Positions 23,828-35,044 of a DNA stretch of 64,000 nucleotides are shown piece by piece. A program made the position numbers and the translations under genes. Every line of letters begins with the position of its first letter. Position 1 is the first letter of the stretch. The stretch comes from Eucommia ulmoides (lineage: Eukaryota; Streptophyta; Magnoliopsida; Garryales; Eucommiaceae): positions 9,438,905 to 9,502,904 of the forward strand of contig CM028335.1 in the NCBI GenBank assembly GCA_016647705.1, written 5' to 3'. The notes below the pieces were generated by a model, which made no database searches, was not told the DNA's origin, and worked only from the letters and a program-made list of their open reading frames with translations.

Positions 23828-24888
23828 CACACACACGCACACACATATGGGTAAACAGGAAAAGAGGGGGCTACCTACACGCACACACATAGGTGGCGTT
23901 TGGTAACCGTTTCTGTTTCAATTCCAGTAGTGGGATGGGAATGGGATGGGATGGGATGAGAATTTTGTTTTCTTTTTGGGAGTAGAATTGCGTTTAGTAA
24001 CGATAATTTTTTTTTTTTTGTTTTGGGAAGGGAATTGTGTGTGGTAACGATTTTATCCTAAAATCTTTTTTTTTTTTTTTTCTCTTTTCAGTTTTGGTCT
24101 GACGGCGGTGGGGCCGTCAACGGCCGGCCAGCGGTGCTCCGGCGGCCCCGTCACCGGCCGGCGGCGCCGTCGCCGGACGGCCGGCAACGGCCGGCGACGG
24201 TTCTCCGGCGTCGGAGACGGTGGTGCCCCCACCGGCGACTACCGGAAGTGGCCGGAAAAATTCCGACCGGACGGTGACCGGCGGCGGACGGCGGGCGGTT
24301 TGCGGGCGGTGGTCGGCCGGTAGGTGAATAGTGACCATGGGTTTTGGGAATGAAATGGGAATAATGAGAAATAACTTTTTTTTCTTTCTCATTTCTTAAG
24401 AAAAAAGTGGGCACAATTCTCAAATGGGAATGAAATGAAAACGGAAACAAAAATTACCAAACGCTATTCCCAAACAGAATTTCCAAAAATCTGGGAATGG
24501 AATGGAATGGAAATGGTTACCAAACGGGGCCATAATTGTCTCTCACACACATACACACGCACACGATTCTCTCTCTCTCTCTATCTCCTCTCTCTTACTC
24601 TCTCAGTTCTCCCTCTCTCTCTCCTCCTTCTCTCTCTCTCTCTTCCTCTCTTACCTCACGGTTTTGACAAGGACGGACCCCTTCCCCTTTTGACTTCTCT
24701 CTCTCTTTCTATTATTCCCATTCACTCCCCATTTTCTCCTTCTTTCAATTTCTCCCCCTTTCTTTTATTTCTATTTTTTTTGTATTTTTTGAAATAAAAT
24801 TAAATAAAAGATAAGTTAAATAAAAACAAAATTAACTATAAAATAAAGCATAATATTTTTGCGAGGCGATCAAAATATCATGTCTATA
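21822..24888 (-). repeat. 3' LTR of the Tat/Ogre element (with MITE inserted)
   Basis: Aligns with 36306-38598 through shared blocks such as GGTCGGTTACACTT, CACCCCAAGA(C/T)GCCCGTCCGA, GTATGACCTCTTATCAAATAT and ATTTAATTATTTAATATATAAA, down to GCATAAT and TGTCTA(T/C)A. It differs by a 640-bp MITE and an (AT)n tract. Similarity begins at GGAGTTATCACC, slightly beyond the expected LTR edge, so the left border is uncertain by tens of bases. Confidence 0.85.
23892..24531. mobile_element. MITE with GC-rich core, inserted in the LTR
   Basis: Terminal inverted repeats GGTGGCGTTTGGTAACC and GGTTACCAAACGGGGCC, flanked by the 3-bp duplication ATA (23889-23891 and 24532-24534). The core at 24103-24325 is extremely GC-rich, built of CGGCCGGCGG-like words, and its open frames on both strands are composition artefacts. 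The other LTR has the uninterrupted site, proving insertion. A 3-bp TSD with this TIR suggests a PIF/Harbinger or other 3-bp-TSD superfamily. Confidence 0.85.
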
Positions 24889-24905
24889 GTTGTCCCTCTT
24901 TGTCA
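24889..24905 (-). promoter_or_regulatory. Polypurine tract of the Tat/Ogre element
   Basis: The minus strand reads AAAGAGGGACAAC immediately before the LTR terminus (TATAGACATG, mutated from the TGTAGACACG kept in the other LTR). Confidence 0.65.
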
Positions 24906-25009
24906 TGCGAGTTCCACTTGTTTGACAAAGACAGAAGACCACGTTATTTTGGTCGTCCTATTTAAGGAAATTTTTTTAAATCACATTTTCGGTGGCATAA
25001 CAAATAAAA

Positions 25010-25690
25010 CATAAAATGACTGATGACGAACGCGTGTCCAATTAGAGGATCATTTAGAGTAATGAAAAATGACTGATGACGATACTCATGACGGATATGT
25101 GTCCATTTAGAGAATCGTTTAGAGTAATGAAAAATGACTCATGACAATACTCATAATGAATGTGTGTCCGTTTAGAGGATCGTTTAAAGTAATGAAAAAT
25201 GACTCATGACAAACACGTGTCTGTTTAGAAGACCGTTTATAGTGAATAAAATATGACTCATGACGATACTCATGATGAACACGTGTTCGTTTAGAGGATC
25301 ATTTTAAGTGATAGAAAAATGACTCACGACGATACTCATGATGAACACATGTCTGTTTAGAGGATTGTTTAGAGTGATAAAAAATTACTCATGACGAGCA
25401 AGTGTATGTTTAGAGGATCATTTAGAGTGATAGAAAAATGACTCATGATGATACTCATGAAGAACACGTGTCCGTTGAAAGGATCATTTAGAGTTATAGA
25501 AAATGACTCATGACGATATTCATGACAAAAATGTGTTAATTTATAGGACCATTTAGAGTGATAGAAAATTACTCATGACGATACTCATGACAAACAGGTG
25601 TTCGGTTAGAGGATCATTTAGAGTGATGAAAAAATTACTCATGACGATACTCATGATGAACACGTATCCGTTTAGAGAATTGTTTAGAGT
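25010..25690. repeat. Tandem array in the 3' untranslated part of the element
   Basis: About eleven imperfect units of 52-74 bp containing ATGACTCATGACGATACTCATGA, CACGTGTCCGTTTAGAGGATC and ATTTAGAGTGAT. 3' UTR tandem arrays are common in Tat/Ogre elements. Confidence 0.9.
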
Positions 25691-26640
25691 AATAAAAATG
25701 ACAATCATGCCCCAACCCTCTTAACAGGGGTGACAAAAGAAAGTCCAGAGATATAAAATATGCCCCAGCCAAAAATAAGAGATCAAAGATATAAAATGTG
25801 ATCGAACCTTTACAGGTTGCCTATATACCTTAGTATTACGCCGAGGATCAGGCTTAACATAGTTCACTGAACGCCCCTTTCAGGGAAAAACATATACATG
25901 AATACTCATTTAGAGCATTTGAATTTTTAGCAATAGGAGTCTCTAATTTAAGTCGGCAGGAAGGTAAGAGGTCCCAATAACAGGGAAATCCATGCTCCCA
26001 ACCCATTTGATATCCCTATAAGATAACATTTTCAAAACTAAATCTTAATCTGAAAAAATTGTCACTTTCGATGACTCGCAATTTTGTTCCCCCCCTTTAG
26101 CCGTAATCGCTCAGCTGATGGGAATTGGATTCAAGTAGTATCGGGAGATTTTTTGTCTCATTATTATTTCAATTCTAGAGGTGCACCATGTGTAGGTTTT
26201 CTCTGGGTTATTGGTGGGGTCTAGCACTGAACAATATCTCTATCAACTTTATTTCATTACGCATGCCGATTCTCATTTCCTCTAGTCTACCAAGCGTTTT
26301 CAGTATTAGGGGAATCATATACTCCTTACTTACTTTGTATTTCATAAATCCTGCAAAATTGGTTTAGCCAAAATATGGAAAAATGTATAAAACCTCACTA
26401 AAACAAGTATCTTTATCACCAAATATGTTTGTTATGAGATTCCAAACTGGATTGTCTGATAAGTATGATATCAATGTAAATTCGAGCCATACCCGAAGTT
26501 CCTTATCACAGATTCAAACTCCTCCCAGATCCATCAAGTTCCGAACACAGAGATTTTTTACAATCTATGAAAGTCAGCCCTAGTGGAATTCTAAAAAGAG
26601 ATCCCTGGGTAATCCACCTGTCTTTTTTTTTTTTTTTTTT
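25690..26640. other. Non-coding region between integrase and the 3' array
   Basis: Belongs to the retroelement interior by position. It has a 66-codon plus-strand frame (26383-26583) with no recognised family and a T-run at 26622-26640. No domain seen on the minus strand. Confidence 0.45.
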
Positions 26641-26648
26641 GCTACGGT

Positions 26649-27300
26649 TCATATAATCTTTTCATAACGCTCTTTCGAGAAAGTCAACCTTGGTGGCCAA
26701 TTTTCTATGGTCCCTACATTCGTATTGATGACTTCTATTGCTCTATTTATCTTTGGACGGTACGTCGCCGAGTTTTTGTGCTCGATCTTGAACTCCCAAC
26801 AAATTTCTTGTACTTTTGAGCCTTTCAGGTTTGTTATTAGTACGTGTAATAAATCGTATCTAGACACGATATTTTCTTTATAAACCAGGCTACTATCTTT
26901 TGAGTCACTCGGGCCAGGGAGACAACCTCCACTCACTTGGTAAAATAATCAATTGCCACCAAGATGAAGTTATGACCGCTCAGCTCCTTAGGGGTAATTT
27001 CTCCAATGAAGTCCATACCTTCACATTACAAAGGGCCATGAGCCCTCCAAGCAATGAAGTTGCATAGGTAGGATAGGAATTTGATCGCTATGCATCTGAC
27101 ACTTATGGCATCTTCGAATAAACTGCACACAAACATTTTTCATCGTCAGCCAAAAATATTTGATCCTAAGGATTTTCTTTGCGAGCATGAAAACACTCGT
27201 GTGAGGTCCACATATGCCACTATGGACTTCTTTTATCAACCGAATGGCCTCTTTAACTCCAACACATCTTAACAAACCCACGTCAGAGGAGAGCTAGAGT
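26649..27300 (-). pseudogene. Integrase of the Tat/Ogre element
   Basis: 27021-27281 carries the H2C2 zinc-binding head (EVHSGICGPH ... CHKCQMHSDQIP ... PWPF-like end SWPFVM). 26649-26936 carries the catalytic core's second half (RYDLLHVLITN, FKIEHKNSATYRPKINRAIEV), matching the integrase pattern ITDNGTQF...YRPQANGAVE. The Asp of ITDNG is lost (ITNLK), so it is inactive. A frame break at about 26940-27020 separates the two. Confidence 0.88.
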
Positions 27301-27479
27301 CTCCCCGCTTAGGAAGAATTGGCATGCTAATCTCTAGAGGGTCCTCCGATCAACACTCAATGCTCCCTCTAGATACTCTTGATTTTTCAGGAAGTTCTTT
27401 ATATCACAGTACCAAGGGTCTTTGGCCGGTTCGGCTTCGAGTTTGCAATAGTAGGCCGATCAGCGTTGAACTCGGATTG

Positions 27480-27930
27480 CCACCAGAATGATATCATCAT
27501 CCTCTTGTGTGATAGAGATCATAGATGCCAAGGTAGCTAAGGCATCGACAAAATTGTTCTTGAGTCTCGAAATGCTTTCAAATTCAATCATCGTAACTGC
27601 TCGTACAACTCCAGGAGGTAATTGTTATAGGTTACCAAGGTTGGATCTCTCATAGCATACTTATCCATCACCTGATTGATTATCAACTCAAAATCTCTGA
27701 ATATTAGAAATTCTTTGATCTTCATGTTGATGGCCAACTAAAGACCCAAAATACATGCTTCATACTCAGCTCAGTTATTGGTGCTCTGGAACTTCAACTT
27801 GGAATCACGGATAATATAGCTTACTTGGAGAAACAAGAATCGCTCCATCAAAATATATTTTTCAGACTATTTCCTCATCTTCTTCCTCTACCGCATGAAT
27901 CGACTCATTAAGAAATAGTGTCTCAAGAGG
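27480..27930 (-). pseudogene. Second (archaeal-type) RNase H of the Tat/Ogre element
   Basis: The minus strand reads KIYFDGA (the YFDGA start with the first catalytic Asp), then NWAEYEAC-like and INMKIKEFLIF-like segments in shifted frames, and ends NNFVDALATLASM. The placement between RNase H and integrase and these motifs match the extra aRNH domain that defines Tat/Ogre elements. Many stops and frameshifts. Confidence 0.75.
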
Positions 27931-28099
27931 CTGGTGATCCATTTGAGCTGGAAAACTAGCCAATTGATCCACTATCACCTAACCCTTCACCGACTTTTGA
28001 GTCTTGTAGACGATATCAAACTCTATTAACAACATCTGTCATTTCGTAATTTTTCCTAAAAGAATTAGCTTCTCGAAGATATACTTTAATGGACCCATC

Positions 28100-28527
28100 C
28101 TGGCTATCAAGTATGTCGTCAATAAGAGCATATAATGGTACAGTCTTTGAGCAAACCAGGCCAATGCATGATAGGTTCTCTCCAACAAAGTGCAATTTTT
28201 CTCATACTTTGTAAAGCGCTTGCTAAGGTAACAAATGGCTTGCTCCTTCTTACCAGATTCATCGAACTATCCGAGAATGGCTCCCATGGAGGAGTCAAGA
28301 ACCAACAAATACAACAACAATGGAACACCCTCCCAATATGGCACCAAAACTGGAGAGTTGGTTAAATAGGCTTTAATCTTCTGTAAGGCATTCTGACAAT
28401 CGGCATTCCATCGCCTGTCACTCTCTTTTCGAAGCAGCTTGAAGATTTTCTTGCAAGTAGCACTGAGCTGGAAGATTAATCGGCCTATGAAATTCAATTG
28501 GCTTAGAAAACCTAAAATCTTCTTCAC
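28100..28527 (-). pseudogene. RNase H of the Tat/Ogre element
   Basis: 28267-28527 encodes the RT/RNase H junction (LGFLSQLNFIGRLIFQLSATC ... FKLLRKES ... W-ADCQNALQKIKAYLTNSPVLVP). The next frame gives KKEQAICYLSKRF and CTLLERTYHALAWFAQRL, the RNase H body. Confidence 0.88.
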
Positions 28528-29240
28528 ATTTTTTGTGGTGGCATGTCACGAATGGACTTTATCTTTGCAGGATCAATCTCAATTCCATGTCGGTTTACCA
28601 TAAAACCAAGAAGCTTTCCTGAAGTGACCCCGAAAACACATTTTGTTGGGTTGAGCTTGAGCTAATACTTATGAAGTCTGTTGAACATCTTTTTCAAGTG
28701 ACAGAGATGGTCTTCGTTTTCCTAGGATTTAACGATCATGCCATTACCATACACCTCCATCTCCTTGTGCATCATATCATGAAAAAGGGTCGTCATTGCT
28801 CTTTGGTACATTGTCTCGGCATTTTTAAGTATGTAAGGCATTGCCCTATAGCAGAAGACTCACCACAGTATGGTGAAGGTTGTCTTTTCTCGATCTTCTT
28901 CATCCATTAGAATCTGATTATAGCTGAAGAATCCATCGACGAAAGAATAAAGCTTTCACCCTGTGGTATTGTCGATGATGATATAAATGTTTGGCAATGA
29001 AAAATCATCTTTCGGACTTATCCCGTTGAGATTATGATAATCCACACAAACACTAATTTTTTCCTGGGACTTTGGCATTGGAACGACATTAGAAAGTCAT
29101 TTACTGTAGTTAAAGACTTCGATTATTCGGGTATTGAATTTCTTTACAATCTCTTCCTTGACCTCGACACTGACAACAGACCTTAATTCCTCAACTTTTG
29201 CTTAACCAGTACACTCCTAGGCTTTAGCGACAACTTATGG
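28528..29240 (-). pseudogene. Reverse transcriptase of the Tat/Ogre element
   Basis: Minus-strand fragments: VCVDYHNLNGISPKDDFSLP, FVDGFFSYNQILMDEEDREKT, YQRAMTTLFHDMMHKEMEVYGNGMIVKS, KLNPTKCVFGV and GKLLGFMVN. The YVDD catalytic box is replaced by YGNG (about 28740-28751), removing both metal-binding aspartates. Several in-frame stops. Confidence 0.9.
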
Positions 29241-30360
29241 GTCATGATACTTTTGTCCAGCCCTACCATGTCATCGTAAGACCGAGCAAAGATATCTTAG
29301 TAGGCAACCAAGAGCGTCACTAACTCTTTATTTTCCAAAGTAGTGAGAGTTGATCAAATCTTTACTTCATTCAACTCCTCCAAGGTCCCCAAGTTTATCA
29401 ATTCAGTTTCATCTGCACTGGGAATTGGCTTATTCTCAAATTTTGCAAAGGCTTTCCAGATCTCACAATCGTGTGGTTGGCAAAAGTCATCTTTTGTTTC
29501 CACTCCCGTTAAACTATGGTCTAATTCTGCATTGAAATCATACTCATCGCACTCTAGCTTGATTGTTTCACATGATTACCGGACCCATGACTTGGCCCTG
29601 CCTCCTTTCCCAGGATTACGTTTACAACTTCCTTGATCAACACTTTCTTAGGGTACAGCTCGAATTCTGTAGCCTCTTTTCCCTTATTGATGGATTATGT
29701 CGGATAAGGGAAGGTGAGCTGGATATGTTGGATTCCCACCGGCTGGCTATCAGAGAATTCATCCCTCTTCTTTCATAAGAATTTTTCCATGTATGCTCTT
29801 GTCGACTCGTATCCCAACCCGAATCTCTCTCTTTACTCCTTAACTTCTATCGGCTTTGTTACTCCATCCAAGTTCTTACCCAGTCCTCTCCTGGAGATGT
29901 ATCCCAGGAACTTTATTTCTCTAGCAATAAAGGCTACAAGGCTAAACAATGATGGCACCAACGTATATCTTCCCTCCTTCACCAAAGTAATATTCGCGAC
30001 GTCGAACACATGATAAGAGGCTTTAATCTTATCCTTTTCTTTCTTCTCATCTATTATTGGGACATATTGGCTTATCGTTTAACGAAAATGTGTGATATCC
30101 TAATCGGCATTGGTCACATACAACGTGTCGTCAACAATGAACTTGATCTTCTAGTGTAGTGACGAAGGCACTACCTTGGTATTGTGGATCCATGGCCTCC
30201 CCCAACAACAGATTGTACGAAAAAGTATGTCGAGCACTTGGAATTTTACTTTGAACTGGATCAGGCCAATTTCAATTGGCAAGTCAATCTCTTCGACGCT
30301 ATCTCTCCTAGCCCCATCGATGCCCTGATGACCATTTTTTACGGCCGAATATGCAATAGG
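29241..30360 (-). pseudogene. Protease-RT linker of the Tat/Ogre element
   Basis: Minus-strand pieces such as RSYDDMVGLDKSIMTHKLSL (29215-29280) are the usual DMPGLD...H-L segment just before RT. The rest is broken frames. Plus-strand open frames here are antisense shadows. Confidence 0.7.
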
Positions 30361-30914
30361 TTGATCCCCACCTCTTCTAATGTTAACAAATGATAGATAT
30401 TTAGTGTCGATCCATTATCCATTAGCACCCGAGCTATAAACATCATGTGGCTCTCGACTGTGATATTTAGGGACTTGTTGTGATCTGATCCATCTTTGTC
30501 GATCTCATCATCGATGAAAGCGATAGTATTAGATCCCAGGACCTACTCGACCAGAGTGATAAACTTCTCTGGGGCTTCATTCAAGACTTTCAACAGTGCT
30601 TGTCTATGTACTTTCGAGAACATGAGTAGTAAGAACATTGAGATTTATGCCGGAGCTTTACTAAGTTGCTCCACTATTTTGTATTCCAAATGCCTTATCA
30701 CTTTTAGGAAGTTTTGAGCCTTCTGTTCTGACATCAACTTTTTTAAAACTCTCATTGGTTCTCTCAGATAAACCCTAATCAAATTCTGCAGCGTGTACAC
30801 CCTCCTAGACCGAGTGATTCCATCGATTTTTCCTTCTAAGATTGTTAATTCTTCTCCTTCTCCAGTTTTAACGACGATCTCATAATTCCACAGGACCTTA
30901 TTGACACTTTTCAC
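30361..30914 (-). pseudogene. Protease region of the Tat/Ogre element
   Basis: The minus strand encodes ARVLMDNGSTLNIYH at about 30380-30436, the aspartic protease D-N-G-S motif with the usual upstream VDDE-like IAFIDDEIDKDGSDHNK. The preceding 89-codon frame (30645-30914) is the conserved gag-protease spacer (RVYLREPMRVLKKLMSEQKA). Protease Asp is retained. Confidence 0.8.
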
Positions 30915-31071
30915 TGGTTTTTAAATCGGGAAAAATAGGGCCAAAGATTTCTTAAGCTTGTTTGCCATATTTTTCGGATGCAATTCGAACCCTTTGTCAA
31001 GAACCTCAGGGTGTAAACAAATACTGCCAATATCGATCACAGCTACTTCTTCTTTAGACTCTTCTGCAAAA

Positions 31072-31311
31072 ATCAGGTTGACGCCACTTTTTGAAAAAAT
31101 GTGTTCAGGTAGTGGATTCTGCTAACAATTTGGCACACCGGTCTTAGGTTTTTTAGAAAATGTGATGGCCCTTGTTCGTATGAACTCTCGGATCAGGTTG
31201 ACGCCACTTTTTGAAGAGGTGTGTTTAGGTAGTGGATTTTGCTAACAATTTGGCACACCGGTCTTAGGTTTTTTAGAAAATGTGATGGCCCTTGTTCGTA
31301 TAAACTCCTGG
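31072..31311 (-). repeat. 120-bp tandem duplication in the gag-protease spacer
   Basis: Units 31072-31191 and 31192-31311 are nearly identical (ATCAGGTTGACGCCACTTTT ... CTTGTTCGTAT). The unit is 40 codons, so both copies stay in the same frame, giving two copies of FIRTRAITFSKKPKTGVPNC. Confidence 0.92.
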
Positions 31312-31420
31312 ATCTTATCTTTTAGCTAAAAGCACTGTTTTATCATATGTCTTCTGCTTCATAATTGGTATTCACAAAAAGCATTCTTAGAAATGACTTT
31401 ACTTCTTGACTTAGGCTCAT
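31300..31420 (-). pseudogene. Gag zinc-knuckle-like segment
   Basis: The minus strand reads AFCEYQL-stop-SRRHMIKQCFQLKDKIQEFI with one stop. It matches the C-x2-H...GH-x4-C-x2-LK-KIQ-LI pattern of Tat-type gag. Confidence 0.65.
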
Positions 31421-31879
31421 AAAATGGAAGGGGTATTAGTATCCCCTACTTCAAACAACTCCGGTACAGCTCTATGATTGATACCGGAAGGTTTGGAAAT
31501 TCCTTGTCATTGTTCCAAAAAAATCCCCCCAGTAGTACGAGGTGCATAGCCTGGGTGATATTAGGTTCATTGCTTTAGGGTGTGGTTAGAAATTTAAGGT
31601 GAATGGTTCTAGTTTAGCTGATATACATTGTAGACAGGTGTTTGGTGGGCTTGGGGATAATATTGGGAGTGTGGTTTTGGGTACGTTCTAGTAACAGCAG
31701 GAACGACTTTGGGAATATGGTTGGTTCCGAGGGTAATATTGGTTTTAGCGATTTTACGAGAGATAGTTGCGGTATTGGTTATTCTAGTTCGAGCAGTTTT
31801 GGGGATAGTAAGCTTGGGGTTTGTTGTAGTGAAGGGTTTGCTGGAGAAAAACGATGACAGTTACCTCATTCTCTTTCTT

Positions 31880-32236
31880 CGTTAACAGGACTGACCTCTT
31901 TATTGGATCAGGCGAGGCCCCTACAATCTTTCCGATCCTTAATCCTTCTTCCATCACTTCGGCTTATTTGATTGCATCGCCGAAAAAATCCATTGCTATG
32001 CTCAAGAGATCTTGATAGAACGACGGTGTCTAAATCAACTTAAATATCTTTAAATAAGCCTCTCTGCTCAGCCTAGGGACAACTTTGGCAACCTCCTCCA
32101 TCTAGCGGGCAATGTACCTCCAGAAGCTTTCAACTTTCTTCTTTAGTATCTGGTAGAGGGTATTACGGTCCAGGGCAACATCCTTATTGTAAACATATTG
32201 CTTATAGAAGGCCTCTACCAGATCCTTGAACATTTT
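31880..32236 (-). pseudogene. Gag, C-terminal half (Tat/Ogre element)
   Basis: The minus strand encodes KDLVEAFYKQYVYNKDVALD, ESFWRYIARWMEEVAKVVPRL and a GLRIGKIVG tail, the conserved gag core (LxxAFxxQYxxNxDxxPxR ... SFxxYxxRWxxxAxxxxPPL). Continuous with 35045-35200 when the intervening solo LTR is ignored. Confidence 0.88.
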
Positions 32237-32924
32237 TGCTATACCCCATCCTGGACACCCATCACCGTGGGGTCAGTATGGCGTCAACATGACATCACCT
32301 GACCGTCAAACTAACTCATTTATTCTAATAAACATAAAATAATATACAAATCATCTATACAACAAATATTAATTTATTGCTATGGGGACACACCTGTCCC
32401 CCAAAAATAATAATACCGAAATATAAATACCCATGAACCTCTCTTAGGTTCACCTCAACTGGCTCATCAAGAAAACCCTCACATAACTCCATCGTAGGAC
32501 TCTACCTAGCGCCAGTAGGGGACCGACCGACTTCTATCCGCTACACCTGCGAGTGTACTGTCTTCTTAGTAAAAATATTTTAAAATAATGCTTCATTCTG
32601 CAACATCTAAATGGATCAAGCGTAAGTTTATCAACAGCACGTAGCTAGTAAAATTCTCCATAATATAGGCAGTGAAAATAAACCAATAAGTATAAGTTCC
32701 ATTCAAACCCATCTAGTATAAAGTAATACCATTCACCATAATAAATAATAAATCACCCAATATAAGTAAAACACCACATCTTAAATGCACATCTCAAACA
32801 CAACACACAGTGGTTAGCCATAGTGATCGTTTTAATCTCACGATCGGGAGTTGCAATGGTACCGTACCATCCGTAGGATATGCCTTCCTAACGGAACAAA
32901 TGACCATATGCCCAGACCACCTAT

Positions 32925-33125
32925 CGGATAGGTCATAATATCAATATCCACATGCTGGACCACCCATCGACTGGATATAATATCAATAATCATCTGCCAA
33001 ACCACCCAGCGGTAGGATATAATATCAATAATCATCTGTCGAACCGCCCATCGGTGAGACATAACATCAACAACTGCCTGCCCGGTCGCCCATCGGCAGG
33101 ACATAAAATCAATAACATCAACAAC
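32925..33125. repeat. Tandem array of about 50-55 bp in the solo LTR
   Basis: Four copies of a unit containing ACC(A/G)CCCATCGG(C/T) followed by ATATAATATCAATAATCATCTG. The plus frame of the array is open (PSTGYNINNHLPNHP...) only because the unit lacks stops. Confidence 0.9.
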
Positions 33126-34139
33126 AACTGCAACTCAATAAATAATCAACGCTCTGACGAAGCAAAAAATCAACAATATCGTCAAATCGATAACAACATC
33201 ATCAAATCAACAACATTAATAACCTCATCTCATCAAAATCGTCAAAATCCCCAACATCCACCTATTTTTCTCCAAAATCGACTTTTAATCCAAAAATCAT
33301 ATTTTTCGCTTTCTTTGAAAACCGTCTAATTTCAACAAAACCATTTTTCCACTCTCTTATAAAACCACCAAATCCAACAAAACTCATTTTTCAACTTCTT
33401 TTTAAAACCACCATAATTTAACGAAAATTCATTTCCTTAACTCACCCAAAACCTGCTTGATCCATATCATTTATAAAATCATACAGTCCAAGTAAAACCA
33501 TTTTACACACACATTTATATATATATAATAGTTTGGCAAAAAGATAGTACACTCACCTGAATATCCGATTTCGTAAACTTTAACCGACTAGCCTCAACCA
33601 GAACTTCAGTGCCTGCGAACCTAATGGTGACAGGGCCTAAATTAATATTTTATGTAAACATAACTTAATCATGAATTAGAGACCCTAAATTTCATAATTT
33701 CCTATTCCCTGCGCTTTATTATGAAATTTACTATATCGAATTTATTCGTGTAAACGGTCTCACTATTTCTTATCGCCATTTCGACATTTTTCATGCGAAC
33801 ACATAACGCTAAATTCACCGATAATGATAACATGTATTTTAAATTGAGACAATTAAATGTATATATTAAAGAAGTGTGAAATTTTACCTTCTCCGAATTT
33901 TCCACCGGTCGAGAGATTGGATTTATGTTTTTAGTGGGGTGGTTTGTGAAATTTCCTCATTTTTTCTTCTTTTTTGTTTTTTTTTTCTTTTTCCTTTTCT
34001 TCTTCTTTCTTTTTCTTTTTCTTTTTCATTTCTGCTTCCTGCTCTGTTTCGGTTTGGAGCTCCCGCTGATCTCCTTCCTCAACGCCGGCCAACTTTCACT
34101 CCTCCCGCCGATCTTCACCGCTAACGATCCGAACACACA

Positions 34140-34610
34140 TACATACCAAGAAAACTCACACACACACACCCGATCACATACCCCCAACTAAACGCACACC
34201 TACCCACTTCTCCGCCGACTTAACTCCACGGTCGACGACCACCCTCAACGAACCACCACCGACCTCGTCGATCGGCCCATCACCGACCCTCTCTCTCTCT
34301 CTTTCTTCGTTTTCTGTTTCTGTTCTGGGACTCGCCGCCGACCGACCTTGTTCCGATCACGCCACACATCCATAAAGACGGAACACCCACAATGCTGAAC
34401 GGAACACACACCCAAAACCAAAACTCACCTTCTCTCTCTAACTCTCTGGCCGGCAACACCCACTCCACCGACAACACATCCATGTACCTTTACCGAACGA
34501 CGGCGACGAAACATACACCACCGGAGCGAACGACCCGACAGCACACAATCACACACACACACACTAAGTCACGCAAACCCACCGCCGGCAACGTCACACA
34601 ACCAACCTAC
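34140..34610. other. CA/CT-rich part of the solo LTR
   Basis: Runs of CACACA, CTCTCT and ACCGCCG words. It holds open frames on both strands that look compositional. A TATATATATATA stretch at 34739 may be an LTR promoter element. Confidence 0.5.
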
Positions 34611-35044
34611 CATCAGTGAAATTTGAACGACCGCAGCGCCCAAAACCCACACTGGTGGACTCTCTTTCTCTTTCCCGCTCCTTCTTTCTCTCTTCTTCTT
34701 CACGAATCTTCTCCCCATTTCTATATCTATCTATCCATATATATATATATATGAGATCATGCAATCGGCCAAGTGGCCTTTCCCCAGCCACTCGTTCCTC
34801 TTTGTCTTTGTCTATCGATATATATATAGATTATATAAAGAATTTGCAAAATTATCCCCCTCTTTTTAGTTAAGATTTTAATTAAACCCATTCTCATTTT
34901 AATGTTTTGAAAAATTACAATTTGATTCCAAAAAAAAAAATTAAATTCACATAAATAATTTACACCATCCCCCCAATATTTCCAAAATATTTTAAAACGT
35001 AATTTCAATCACATGCATATCAAAGATCGGGGTCTTACAATTTT

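Larger units (their letters stand above)
32237..35039 (-). mobile_element. Solo LTR, gypsy Del/Tekay-like, 2803 bp
   Basis: On the minus strand it starts TGTAAGACCCCGATC and ends GGGGTATAGCA (TG...CA). A perfect 5-bp duplication ATTTT flanks it (32232-32236 and 35040-35044). It splits the Tat/Ogre gag, whose two halves resume on either side. No coding domain, primer site or second LTR is found inside, so a solo LTR is most likely. The Del/Tekay label is inferred from length and the terminal ACCCCGATC motif. Confidence 0.85.

Noticed and set aside
24108..24450. Long overlapping open frames on both strands
   Set aside because: They lie in the GC-rich MITE core of CGGCCGG words, have proline/arginine/glycine-rich translations in every frame, and are absent from the other LTR.
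29343..30717. Plus-strand open frames of 60-99 codons
   Set aside because: They are antisense shadows of the minus-strand Tat/Ogre pol region.
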